Shown: positions 1-8,314 of the stretch, piece by piece
How positions within the stretch are numbered: the first letter of the stretch is position 1
Layout of the letters: each line of letters opens with the position of its first letter
Translations under genes and position numbers: made by a program
The notes under the pieces: generated by a model
The model's database searches: none
Told to the model about the DNA's origin: nothing
The model's input: the letters and a program-made list of their open reading frames with translations, nothing else
NCBI GenBank assembly: GCA_042573625.1
Contig: JBHPCZ010000082.1
Coordinates: 1-15,582 of the forward strand
DNA length: 15,582 bases
Source of the DNA: JBHPCZ01 sp042573625
GTDB taxonomy: Bacteria > Desulfobacterota > Desulfobacteria > Desulfobacterales > UBA11574
Direction: 5' to 3'

Positions 1-33
1 ACCTGTTTTCTATTAAAAATAATTGTATCATCA
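1..33. repeat. Left arm of a perfect 33-bp inverted repeat
   Basis: The first 33 bases of the window are the exact reverse complement of 1429-1461. The match stops at base 34 (a), which would need a t at 1428 but finds an a. The repeat may extend to the left beyond the window. The two arms enclose nadK and its upstream region. It could be the end of a small mobile element, a dispersed repeat, or a contig-end assembly or amplification artefact; the sequence alone does not decide. Confidence 0.8.
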
Positions 34-181
34 ATTTTGTTAGTGGACTACTTGCCATAGTGCTCCGATTCTATAACACAAATTTGCCAAGGAATTCAAA
101 TAGTAGTGTTCAACATCAAAATTTTATAGAAAAAACCTGGAATTCGTAATGGGCGGGACGGCTGAATGTTTAAGCTTAAGT

Positions 182-1042
182 TCAGAGGCGACTGCCACTC
201 CATCGCAGTTTGTCTTTCAGGATATCGATATAATGCTGGTCCGGCATGGTGATCATGTTGACGGGATGAGATCCTTTTTGAATAATAATCGTATCTGTTT
301 CATCGATCTCGAGACCGCCCTGGCCGTCAAAAGTCAGGACGATATCTTTGGGTTTTTTCGCCAGCTTGATCTTTATGCATGCCGAGTCGGGCACAACAAG
401 CGGACGGTTGGTCAGCGTAAATGGACATATCGGCGTGATTAGTATGCCGGGCACGGCAGGATGGACGATGGGACCGCCGGCGGCAAGTGAATACGCCGTC
501 GAACCGGTGGGGGTTGCGACAATCAGGCCGTCCGCACTGTAAGTGGTCGTATAATGATCGTCGATATAGGTTTCGATGTGAACAAGCCTGGAAAGCGCGC
601 TCTTGTTGACGACGATATCGTTCAACACGGTTTCGCGGGCAACCTCTTCATTTTCCCGAACGACCCTGACCAGCATGCGCATCCGGGTCTCTGTGGTAAA
701 TACGCCGTTCAAAACAACCTCGGCAGCCGAGAAAAGACTCTCTTCCGCGGTTTCCGCCAGAAAACCGACTTCACCGAACTTGACGCCCAAAATTGGGATA
801 TTCTGATCCCCTATCCAGCGGACCGCGCTTAAAAAGGTCCCGTCACCTCCCAGCACAAAAACACAAAACAGATCCGGCGGGGCAGATGACGGGTCTGTGT
901 CCTCAACTCTGCGCCTCGGCCTTATGTTTTCCTTTCGAACAACATCAATGCCCCTGGAACGCAGCCAGTCTTCGAGCTCCGCAGCTTTCTTGCGCGCCAG
1001 GTCATCTATTTTTACAACGATTCCCACTTTTTTCACAGCCAA
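182..1042 (-). CDS. nadK: NAD kinase
   Basis: ATP- (or polyphosphate-) dependent NAD kinase, the cytosolic enzyme that phosphorylates NAD to NADP. The 286-residue product has the usual length. Visible family motifs are GGDGT at residues 65-69, the LND motif with N141-D142, D171-G172, and the glycine-rich TPTGSTAYSLAAGGP block at 178-192. The Asn usual in the family's GINxGxxGFL motif is Lys here (GVKFGEVGFL, 86-95). The start is a TTG at 1042 (plus-strand caa at 1040-1042), because AAGGA lies about 7 bases upstream on the minus strand; a GTG two codons further in would be too far from that site. The gene points away from the liv operon and is a separate unit. I see no clear terminator in the 181 bases after its stop. 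Confidence 0.96.
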   Translation of the reverse strand: MAVKKVGIVVKIDDLARKKAAELEDWLRSRGIDVVRKENIRPRRRVEDTDPSSAPPDLFCVFVLGGDGTFLSAVRWIGDQNIPILGVKFGEVGFLAETAEESLFSAAEVVLNGVFTTETRMRMLVRVVRENEEVARETVLNDIVVNKSALSRLVHIETYIDDHYTTTYSADGLIVATPTGSTAYSLAAGGPIVHPAVPGILITPICPFTLTNRPLVVPDSACIKIKLAKKPKDIVLTFDGQGGLEIDETDTIIIQKGSHPVNMITMPDQHYIDILKDKLRWSGSRL

Positions 1043-1673
1043 GGTTACTTCCTTTTGTCTTGCTGTTTTGAGCCCGAATCGCGGCAGGCCCTCTTGGTAT
1101 CATTTTTTCCCCGAAACAATTCTTTTTTACTAATATCCCGATGGAACAGCAAGAAATTTTTTGAAAATAAACATTTCAAATTATTCGAAACAACAATTGC
1201 TAATTGACAAAACAGCTCGCATCCGGTATCTGATCTTCAATCACAGGTAGCCGGATAATGATCGCAATCGCATAGTAGGCGGCTTTTTATCAGGTGACCG
1301 ACCCGGTTTTCGCGTATAATTTGGTTTTTCATTTGCTTTACCTTTAAAAAACAAGTTATGATCCAACGTGTCGAAAATGGGGACACCCGTTTATCCCTCT
1401 CCTTTTGTTTATACAGACCAACTAACCATGATGATACAATTATTTTTAATAGAAAACAGGTTTGATCCGGATGATCCGTTTCGCGCTCGCCCGGTGAAGA
1501 ACGCGCGGCCAAATGAAGTGATTTAAAAGGAAATGGTATTTAGAGGGGGTGATGCAAATAAATCATGCTAAAGGTGTGGTTGCCAATTGAGGCTTAACAT
1601 TTGAATTCCAGATATTATCCTAAAACATTTTCACGAAAAGCCTTATACTTTGTCACAAGAAGGAGGATTGCTT
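1043..1673. other. Intergenic region between nadK and livK
   Basis: This 631-base stretch lies between divergent genes. It holds the leader of nadK (minus strand), the right arm of the 33-bp inverted repeat at 1429-1461, and the leader of the liv operon. A plus-strand TTGACA (1204-1209) with TATCTG 17 bases later (1227-1232) resembles a sigma-70 promoter but lies over 400 bases before livK. No convincing coding region was found: the open frames here are short, lack ribosome sites and have unnatural composition. Confidence 0.6.
1429..1461. repeat. Right arm of a perfect 33-bp inverted repeat
   Basis: Exact reverse complement of bases 1-33. It lies in noncoding DNA 212 bases before the livK start. 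No transposase gene lies between the two arms; only nadK does. I saw no obvious flanking target duplication on the visible side. Confidence 0.8.
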
Positions 1674-2885
1674 ATGAAACGGATTTTAACTCTATTTATT
1701 ATTTTAATTGTAGCATTTTGTCTGGCCCTGCCTGCTGCTGCTGCTGATAAGGGTGTCGTAACAATCAAAAAAGGCGCCCCTGTTCACATTGCATACTGGT
1801 TTGTTGTTTCCGGACCGAACACTTCGCTAGGTATGGACACCGTTCGAGGTATTGAAATTGCCATTGAAGATTTCGGTGGGAAAGTCAAAGGCCATTCCAT
1901 CAAATTGAGCGGCCAGGACACCTCGTGTAACCCTGAAGGCGGCCAGGCAGCGGCTACCAAGATCGCTTCCGACCCCACTATCGTGGCGGCGATCGGCTCC
2001 AATTGTTCAAGTGCGGCCAAACCGGGCGTTCCGATTCTGTGGAATGCCGGCGTCCCCACAATTTCACCGTCCAACACAGCGCCTTATCTAACGGACCCGA
2101 ACCGGGGAGACGGCTACGGCGGCTATCTGCGAACCTGCCACAACGACACGGTTCAGGGTGCCGTGGCGGCCGAGTTCGCCAAAAATGTGTTAAAGATAAA
2201 ATCAGCGGCTACCATCCATGACGGCAGCGTTTATGCCGAGCAGCTGGCCACGGTATTTGCCGAAACCTTCAAAAAGATGGGCGGAAAAATTACCGCTATG
2301 GAAGCCGTCGGACCTGGCGACACCGACATGCGTCCGGTACTGACCTCCATCGCAACCGGCAAACCGGGCCTCATCTATTACCCGATTTTCATTGCCGAAG
2401 GCGGCCACATCACCCGGCAGGCCAAAGAGGTTTCCGGCCTGGAAAATACGAATTTGATGGGCGCTGATGGAATCTTCTCCCCCGACTTTTACAAAGCCGC
2501 GGGCGAAGCTGCTGTCGGCATGTATCATACCAGCCCGGACTTTTCCGCATTCCCTGCCAAATACAAGAACTTCCTGAAAAAACATCAGGAAAACTACGGA
2601 AAAAAGCCCGAGGCACCGTTCCACGCTTATGCATACGACGCCACCATGATGATTCTAAACGCGATTAGAAAAGTTGGGGGTGTGCATTTGGACGGATCTC
2701 TAACCATCGACCGCATGAAACTTCGCGACGAGTTGTACGCCACCAGGAGCTACAAGGGAATGACCGGCACCCTGAGCTGTGACCAATATGGCGACTGTGC
2801 GGATCCGGCCATTGCTGTGTATAAAACCAAAATAGAAAACATTAAAAAGGGTGAAATGCCCTTCAAGCCTTTTTGGAAGCCTTAA
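1674..2885 (+). CDS. livK: Branched-chain amino acid ABC transporter, periplasmic binding protein (LivK family)
   Basis: Periplasmic substrate-binding protein of a HAAT-type ABC importer (Peripla_BP_6 fold). Start chosen at ATG 1674: AAGGAGG at 1660-1666 sits seven bases upstream, while the in-frame TTG at 1650 would lie before the ribosome site. The 403-residue product begins with a signal peptide (KR then a hydrophobic stretch, likely cut near A24 in the AAAA-DKG area). Family features are a start of the mature domain about ligand-dependent transport (HIAYWFVVSGPNTSLGMD), an AAxKIASDPTIVAAIGSNCSS segment and a C-terminal DATMMILNAI helix. It is the first gene of a five-gene set, followed by a strong hairpin, an arrangement that usually raises binding-protein levels over the membrane parts. 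Ligand is unknown: members bind Leu/Ile/Val, amides, urea or short acids, so the symbol describes the family rather than a proven substrate. Confidence 0.92.
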   Translation: MKRILTLFIILIVAFCLALPAAAADKGVVTIKKGAPVHIAYWFVVSGPNTSLGMDTVRGIEIAIEDFGGKVKGHSIKLSGQDTSCNPEGGQAAATKIASDPTIVAAIGSNCSSAAKPGVPILWNAGVPTISPSNTAPYLTDPNRGDGYGGYLRTCHNDTVQGAVAAEFAKNVLKIKSAATIHDGSVYAEQLATVFAETFKKMGGKITAMEAVGPGDTDMRPVLTSIATGKPGLIYYPIFIAEGGHITRQAKEVSGLENTNLMGADGIFSPDFYKAAGEAAVGMYHTSPDFSAFPAKYKNFLKKHQENYGKKPEAPFHAYAYDATMMILNAIRKVGGVHLDGSLTIDRMKLRDELYATRSYKGMTGTLSCDQYGDCADPAIAVYKTKIENIKKGEMPFKPFWKP

Positions 2886-2903
2886 TAAAGTGGCTGGATA
2901 AGG

Positions 2904-2931
2904 AACCCGGTTTCAGCAATGAAACCGGGTT
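2904..2931 (+). terminator. Hairpin terminator or attenuator after livK
   Basis: A perfect 12-bp stem (2904-2915 with 2920-2931) closed by a GCAA tetraloop, 18 bases after the livK stop. It is followed by ttcttatatg, a poor T-run, so termination may be partial. This fits an operon in which the binding protein is made in excess of the permeases and ATPases. Confidence 0.75.
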
Positions 2932-3125
2932 TCTTATATGGAAAAATATAACCAAACACCCCACGTTCTGGCGGGTCTGAAAATAATAAATGTTTTGTCT
3001 ACCCTGAACGTTGGGCCTGACCCCAGTGAAATAGGCTATGCAGTTCACGGGGCAGGCACCGAAATTGGGCAAAAAGGGACGTTTTTCAAAGGTTTCTCAA
3101 GTAAGACTCGGAGATTGAGGACACT

Positions 3126-4187
3126 ATGTTTCAACGCTGGAAGGAAAGTATTACGCACACGGATATCGTTATGTGGCTGATCGGCGGTTCTCTAATGATG
3201 ATGATCCTATGGGGCTCCGCCGCCACCCTTAGCGCAGGCAAGTATACCGGCCGTCACTGGATCGACTTCATTATTTTTGGTCTGGCCCAGGGCAGCGTCT
3301 ATGCCTTGATTGCCACCGGGTACACCATGGTATACGGCGTACTTAAAATGATCAACTTCGCCCATGGTGAGGTGTTTATGAGCGGGCCCTACACCGCTTA
3401 TTTTGTAGCAGCCGCCATGTATCGGTCTGACTTCCTGGACAAGCACCCGTTTACCGCACTGTTCGTAATATTCGTTGTCGCCATGGCCGTATCCACGATC
3501 ATTGCCTACTTTCTGGAAAAAATCGCATATCGCCCACTGAGGGGCGCTCCCCGGCTGATCCCGCTGATTACCGCCATAGGGGCTTCATTCTTTCTACAGT
3601 ACATGTTTCGGGGGCTTTACGGTGCTGGTTTTCAGGCGTATCCGACGATTAAGATGCTTGAGGGTTTCTGGTTTATCTTTGGCATACGCATTTTGAAAAT
3701 TCAAGTTGTGGTGATTTTTTCTGCAATACTACTTATGGCGGCACTCTACGGGTTTATCATGCTCACCAGGGCGGGCAAGGCGATCCGGGCTGTTTCCGAA
3801 GACAAGGAAGCGTCGTCCCTGATGGGCATTAACGTGGATGGTATGATTTCCACGACCTTTGTTATCGGAGGGATGTCCGCTGGCGCGGCCGGCGTCCTTT
3901 ATGCCCTCATGTTCAAACAGGTCCACTTTTTCATGGGATTTATACCCGGGATCAAAGCCTTTACCGCAGCAGTCCTGGGCGGTATCGGCAACATCCCCGG
4001 AGCCATGCTGGGTGGGATTTTTTTGGGCCTCATCGAATCGGTTGGACCGAGTCTCTTCCTTGACGGCCTCGGAATCCCTGCCCCGTACCAGTTGAAAGAC
4101 GCCATTGCCTTCACCATGCTCGTTCTGGTGCTCATCTTCAGACCCACGGGTATTTTGGGCGAACGTCTCGCCGAAAAGAAGGCCTAA
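3126..4187 (+). CDS. livH: Branched-chain amino acid ABC transporter permease (LivH family)
   Basis: Inner-membrane permease subunit, one half of the translocation pore. It has 353 residues, with a first hydrophobic segment near 17-35 and about eight membrane segments overall. LivH landmarks are the Gly-rich ATGYTMVYGVLKMINFAHGE stretch, AYRPLRGAPRLIPLITAIG after the third segment, and the cytoplasmic loop GKAIRAVSEDKEASSLMGI, which docks with the ATPases. The start at ATG 3126 is supported by GAGG at 3117-3120. It is about 50 residues longer at the N-terminus than compact LivH proteins. Separated from livK by 240 bases containing a hairpin, and from livM by 30 bases. Confidence 0.94.
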   Translation: MFQRWKESITHTDIVMWLIGGSLMMMILWGSAATLSAGKYTGRHWIDFIIFGLAQGSVYALIATGYTMVYGVLKMINFAHGEVFMSGPYTAYFVAAAMYRSDFLDKHPFTALFVIFVVAMAVSTIIAYFLEKIAYRPLRGAPRLIPLITAIGASFFLQYMFRGLYGAGFQAYPTIKMLEGFWFIFGIRILKIQVVVIFSAILLMAALYGFIMLTRAGKAIRAVSEDKEASSLMGINVDGMISTTFVIGGMSAGAAGVLYALMFKQVHFFMGFIPGIKAFTAAVLGGIGNIPGAMLGGIFLGLIESVGPSLFLDGLGIPAPYQLKDAIAFTMLVLVLIFRPTGILGERLAEKKA

Positions 4188-4217
4188 ACGTGAGGAAAAA
4201 AGGAACTATATAGGGTT

Positions 4218-5903
4218 ATGACAAAAACGCGCGCTTTATGGGAACACGGAGTCAAAATCGGCGTTATTGGCGGCGTTTCCGTGCTGATTATCGCACTGGT
4301 CGGGATGGTGGAATCGTTTAATCGACGCGACATTATCGCCGAAGTCGTGACCATGGGGCAGGTCCTGCTGCTGTTTGTGGGGATTATGATGGGATACATT
4401 GCAGCAAAGCGAACCACCCGCCCGGAACCGCTGATACGCTGTCTGAACGCCGTTATGGGAAGTCTGCTCACAGGCGGGTTTTTAGCCTTGCTGGTCATTA
4501 TGGGCCGTCTGATCAATTTGCGTTCCGTGCTGGTGAATGCTTCCCCTGCGTTATATAAATTTTTAACGCTCGGGCATAAAGGGGCTGCCGGCATTTTTAT
4601 TATGCTATTGATCAGTATTGTTTGCGGCGTATTTGCGGCCGTTCTTTATCATCTGCCGCAGCTGATCCGACGGGTAGCCATTTTATCCATAGGAAGCATG
4701 ATTATGGCCGGGGTTTTGCAGGATCTCATACGGCCGGTCCTTGCCGCCTGGGGACCGATGGCTTTCCTCAGCGACTTTTTCTTTACCGGAAACGGTCTCA
4801 CCGTTTCCGGTTCGATTACATTTGTTATATTGGTTGTCATATTGATGACAGTTTGGGCCATCAAGGGACAGGATATCAAGACAGGATACGCAACCCTTCC
4901 TACAGGAACCCAGCGAGGGGTTAAAATCGGCGGGTTTTTCATGCTGGCGGTGGTCTTAATCGCATTGCCCCATGTCCTCGGTCTCTTTCTCAGTGAGGTG
5001 CTCACCATCGTAGGCCTTTACGTTCTATTGGGGCTGGGGCTCAATATCGTCGTGGGATACGCCGGCATGCTGGATCTCGGGTATGTCGCCTTCTTCGCCA
5101 TCGGTTCTTACGTGACCGCCATTTTAACCTCCCCTGAACTGGGGTTTTTCAGTTTTAGCTTCTGGGAGGCGCTTCCATTTGCCGTCATTCTGGGGGTTTT
5201 TTCCGGTGTCCTGCTGGGGGTTCCGGTTCTGAAGATGCGGGGGGATTACCTGGCCATCGCCACCCTGGGGTTTGGCGAAATCATTCGGGTCCTCGTCCTT
5301 TCAGACTTTTTACGCCCATGGCTGGGGGGTGCCCAGGGAGCCGGGGGAATCCCCAAAGCCTCCATCCTCGGATATAAATTCGCGGGCCCGCAACAGATTT
5401 ATTATCTTATTCTGGCAGGTTGTATCCTCGTGGTCTTCATTTCGCTGCGCCTGAAGGAATCCCGGCTGGGACGCGCCTGGATGGCCATGCGCGAGGACGA
5501 AGACGTGGCCCAGGCCATGGGCATCAATCTGGTGTCCACCAAGCTGCTGGCTTTTGCCACAGGTGCCGGATTCTCCGCCTTGAGTGGTGCTATCTTTGCC
5601 AGCAAGCTCGGTTCGGTGTATCCTCACAGCTTCAGCGTGTTTATCTCCATCTTCGTCATTTGTTTGATCATCGTCGGCGGCATGGGAAGCATACCCGGCG
5701 TTATCGTTGGTGCCGCCGCTCTGGTGGGATTGCCGGAGCTGTTGAGGGAGTTTGCAGAGTTTCGGATGCTGGTCTATGGGGCCGCCCTTGTAGCGATGAT
5801 GATTTTAAGACCCGAAGGGCTCTGGCCGGAAGCCAAGCATAAAATAGCGCTTCGTGCAGAGGAAAACGATGTGGGAGTGCATGAACTGTCCACAGCGACC
5901 TAG
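4218..5903 (+). CDS. livM: Branched-chain amino acid ABC transporter permease (LivM family), long N-terminal extension
   Basis: Second inner-membrane permease subunit. The LivM core occupies about residues 235-561: YVLLGLGLNIVVGYAGMLDLGYVAFFAIGSY, the KMRGDYLAIATLGFGEI stretch, and the docking loop MREDEDVAQAMGINLVSTKL. The first ~230 residues form an extra hydrophobic region with roughly five or six membrane segments, so the protein is 561 residues against about 425 in E. coli LivM (which carries a shorter N-terminal extension). ATG 4218 has only weak ribosome-site candidates: AGGAA at 4201-4205 is far, and AGGG at 4212-4215 is close. The stop codon lies in the first arm of a hairpin before livG. 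Confidence 0.92.
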   Translation: MTKTRALWEHGVKIGVIGGVSVLIIALVGMVESFNRRDIIAEVVTMGQVLLLFVGIMMGYIAAKRTTRPEPLIRCLNAVMGSLLTGGFLALLVIMGRLINLRSVLVNASPALYKFLTLGHKGAAGIFIMLLISIVCGVFAAVLYHLPQLIRRVAILSIGSMIMAGVLQDLIRPVLAAWGPMAFLSDFFFTGNGLTVSGSITFVILVVILMTVWAIKGQDIKTGYATLPTGTQRGVKIGGFFMLAVVLIALPHVLGLFLSEVLTIVGLYVLLGLGLNIVVGYAGMLDLGYVAFFAIGSYVTAILTSPELGFFSFSFWEALPFAVILGVFSGVLLGVPVLKMRGDYLAIATLGFGEIIRVLVLSDFLRPWLGGAQGAGGIPKASILGYKFAGPQQIYYLILAGCILVVFISLRLKESRLGRAWMAMREDEDVAQAMGINLVSTKLLAFATGAGFSALSGAIFASKLGSVYPHSFSVFISIFVICLIIVGGMGSIPGVIVGAAALVGLPELLREFAEFRMLVYGAALVAMMILRPEGLWPEAKHKIALRAEENDVGVHELSTAT

Positions 5904-5932
5904 CCCGCATTTCTCATGAGAAAATCGGGCTA
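5901..5932 (+). promoter_or_regulatory. Intra-operon hairpin between livM and livG
   Basis: TAGCCCG (5901-5907, starting at the livM stop codon) pairs with CGGGCTA (5926-5932). Between them is the perfect 12-base palindrome TTCTCATGAGAA. There is no T-run afterwards (agctcgta), so it is unlikely to be a terminator; an mRNA-stability or processing element is more likely. That role is inferred. Confidence 0.55.
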
Positions 5933-5953
5933 AGCTCGTAATCAGGAAAACAT

Positions 5954-6736
5954 ATGACAGCGATTCTCACAGTGAGCAATATGACGAAACGATTCGGCGG
6001 ACTGGTGGCCGTGGACACACTGAACGTCACAATCGAAGAAAACAGCATTCACAGCATCATCGGGCCCAACGGTGCCGGCAAAACCACCTTCTTTAACTGT
6101 GTTACCGGGTTTTACAAACCTGAAGAAGGATCGATTCTATTTGACGATCATTCTTTGGTGGGACTGCTCCCGGACCGGATCGTTCAGAGGGGGATCGCTC
6201 GAACCTATCAGAACATACGTCTCTTTCCCAATTTGACCGCCAAAGAAAATATTCTGGTTGGCCTACACTGTCATCTCAAATCGGGCTTTGTCGGCATCGT
6301 GCTCAATCTGCCAAGCACGCAGAAGGAAGAAAAAAAAGCGGCAGAAGAGGCGCAGCGTCTTTTAGAGTTTATCAACCTGAACGGAAAAGGCGAATTTTTA
6401 GCCAAGAACTTTCCTTACGGCGAGCAGCGGCGGCTGGAAATTGGTCGTGCGCTTGCGGCCAGACCCAAACTGCTGCTTCTGGATGAACCTACAGCCGGCA
6501 TGAATCCGAGCGAAACCCAGGAGATGATGGATTTCATTCAGCACTTGCGTGATCAACTGGGGATCACGATTTTGTTGATCGAGCATCAGATGCGCGTGGT
6601 AATGGGGATTTCGGAAACTGTGACGGTGTTGGATTATGGCAAAAAGATTGCCGAAGGGACGCCGCATGATATCCAGAACGATCCAACGGTTATTGAAGCT
6701 TATTTAGGGCGGGGGAGTGCTGCCGAAACCCATTGA
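5954..6736 (+). CDS. livG: Branched-chain amino acid ABC transporter ATP-binding protein (LivG family)
   Basis: Cytoplasmic ATPase subunit that powers import. It has 260 residues, typical of LivG. Walker A is GPNGAGKTT at residues 37-45. The signature loop is the LivG form (YGEQRRLEIGRAL) in place of LSGGQ. Walker B is LLLLDEPTAGMNPSE, followed by a switch histidine (LIEHQM) and the LivG-type C-terminal end GTPHDIQNDPTVIEAYLG. A CAGGAAAA ribosome site at 5943-5950 precedes ATG 5954. Pairs with the LivF protein encoded 39 bases downstream. Confidence 0.96.
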   Translation: MTAILTVSNMTKRFGGLVAVDTLNVTIEENSIHSIIGPNGAGKTTFFNCVTGFYKPEEGSILFDDHSLVGLLPDRIVQRGIARTYQNIRLFPNLTAKENILVGLHCHLKSGFVGIVLNLPSTQKEEKKAAEEAQRLLEFINLNGKGEFLAKNFPYGEQRRLEIGRALAARPKLLLLDEPTAGMNPSETQEMMDFIQHLRDQLGITILLIEHQMRVVMGISETVTVLDYGKKIAEGTPHDIQNDPTVIEAYLGRGSAAETH

Positions 6737-6775
6737 TCGCAAAACCACTGAAGATGATTTTTTAAGGCAAACACC

Positions 6776-7489
6776 ATGGCAATGCTCGAAGTCGATAATG
6801 TACACGCTTACTATGGAAAGATCCATGCCCTGAAGGATATTTCCCTTAATGTCGACAAAGGCGAAATCGTCACACTGATTGGTGCAAATGGGGCGGGTAA
6901 AAGCACCACCTTGAAGACCATAAGCGGCTTGCTGCGACCCCGTCAGGGAGCTGTCCGACTGGAAGGAGAGGATCTTACAACGCTGCTGCCACACCAGATT
7001 GTGACCAAAGGGGTCGTTCAGGTTCCCGAAGGCCGGCGTATTTTCGGTCAGCTCACGGTAATGGAGAATCTCGACATGGGGGCCTTCACCTGCCGGGACA
7101 ACCAACGAATAAAAACGAACCTCGACAAAGTGTTCACCCTCTTCCCTCGTTTGAAGGAGCGGCGCAAACAAATCGCCGGCACCCTGAGCGGCGGCGAGCA
7201 ACAGATGCTGGCCATGGGGCGCGCTTTGATGGCCAACCCGGAAGTGCTTTTACTTGATGAACCTTCCATGGGCCTGGCGCCGGTGCTGGTGGACAGTATT
7301 TTCGATACGATCCGGCAACTGCACGCGGAGGGAACAACCATCCTTTTAGTGGAACAGAATGCGCGGATGGCGTTACAGATCGCAAGCCGGGGGTATGTGA
7401 TTCAAACCGGTGAGGTCGTGCTCAGCGACACAGCGGAAAACCTCCGGAAAAACGAAATGGTCCGGAAAGCCTATATGGGTGAAAATTAA
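6776..7489 (+). CDS. livF: Branched-chain amino acid ABC transporter ATP-binding protein (LivF family)
   Basis: Second ATPase subunit, 237 residues, as expected for LivF. Walker A is GANGAGKST at 36-44. LivF-specific VPEGRRIFGQLTVMENLDMG follows the Q-loop region. The signature LSGGEQQ starts at residue 137, with Walker B LLLLDEPSMGLAP and the switch histidine replaced by Gln (LVEQNA), which is normal in LivF. The end is KAYMGEN. AAGG at 6764-6767 supports ATG 6776; a second in-frame ATG two codons later is possible. It is the last gene of the operon. A weak stem (ctccc/gggag, 7565-7582) follows but lacks a T-run. Confidence 0.96.
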   Translation: MAMLEVDNVHAYYGKIHALKDISLNVDKGEIVTLIGANGAGKSTTLKTISGLLRPRQGAVRLEGEDLTTLLPHQIVTKGVVQVPEGRRIFGQLTVMENLDMGAFTCRDNQRIKTNLDKVFTLFPRLKERRKQIAGTLSGGEQQMLAMGRALMANPEVLLLDEPSMGLAPVLVDSIFDTIRQLHAEGTTILLVEQNARMALQIASRGYVIQTGEVVLSDTAENLRKNEMVRKAYMGEN

Positions 7490-7656
7490 TGTGACACCCT
7501 CAGCCATCTTAATCTTTTCACGACAGCCCGCTAATTTTGCAATTTTCTGAAATTGTCCAATAATCTCCCCTAAAAACGGGAGCTTGCTTGAGATCCTAAA
7601 AGGGCCAATAAATATAATTCACTTCCAAACAACCAACCATTAAAGGAAATCATGCA

Positions 7657-8289
7657 ATGATGCTGAAAAGATGGTGTTTGGCTGCATCCGTGTTCATGGT
7701 CGCAAGCCTGGTGATAACGGCTCCGGTTGTTTCAGCGGAGTCTTGCCGGGACTTTAGGCAAAAAAACGGTCTTCAGGCCTATGTCCCGCCCGAGTGGTTT
7801 TTAAGGGGGCACTTCATTGCCCGCGAAAAAAATCCAGGTTACGTTTTTGGCCCGGTTCAGGATTTCGTCAAGGCACTTGGCGGCACAACCGCATGGTTGA
7901 TCGAGGATATGGAGTTGGAACGCCTCGAAGCGGCCGCTGCAGACGGAAAGAAAATCGAATATTCATTGTTTCTTGAAGCGGTTTCACCTGATCGCGCGGA
8001 GTACTGGGTTTTCGTGGTGCTGCCCCATGAAAACGCACAGGCGTGGTACGATGCGAGGCGGGCCTATCACGGAAGAAAGGCCGAGGAATATTACGGAAAA
8101 ACCCAAAAAGAGCTTGAACGCGCGCTGAGCCAAGGGCTTAGCATTAAAGCTGAGCTTCGCTTTTGGATAGAGAACGGAGAGACCCGCCTGCAAACTCCCG
8201 AGGACGTGATCATGGGCAGATACAAATTCCAGCCGCTTTTCGACCTCGGCACGGGTCGCCGGCCGGACCCGGCCGCCAAAACCAAGTAG
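7657..8289 (+). CDS. Secreted or periplasmic protein of unknown function
   Basis: Not recognised. The 210-residue product has a clear signal peptide (MMLKRW then a hydrophobic stretch, likely cut after VVSA, residue 27). The mature part has about 183 residues and a single Cys just after the cut (ESCRDF). It carries alternating hydrophobic strands such as YWVFVVLP, a charged helix (HGRKAEEYYGKTQKELERAL) and a low-complexity basic tail (GRRPDPAAKTK). AAAGGAAA before the start supports ATG 7657 or ATG 7660. The next gene, a Tat-exported oxidoreductase, begins 25 bases after its stop with its own strong ribosome site, so the two are probably co-transcribed and both act outside the cytoplasm. A partner role for the reductase is a guess. 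Confidence 0.75.
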   Translation: MMLKRWCLAASVFMVASLVITAPVVSAESCRDFRQKNGLQAYVPPEWFLRGHFIAREKNPGYVFGPVQDFVKALGGTTAWLIEDMELERLEAAAADGKKIEYSLFLEAVSPDRAEYWVFVVLPHENAQAWYDARRAYHGRKAEEYYGKTQKELERALSQGLSIKAELRFWIENGETRLQTPEDVIMGRYKFQPLFDLGTGRRPDPAAKTK

Positions 8290-8314
8290 CTCGATATCCA
8301 AGGAGGTATGAATC

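Noticed and set aside
1237..1512. 91-codon open frame on the minus strand between nadK and livK
   Set aside because: No ribosome site or family resemblance, and it includes the right arm of the inverted repeat; composition looks random.
7565..7582. Possible terminator after livF (ctccc/gggag)
   Set aside because: Only a five-base stem with an eight-base loop and no T-run afterwards.
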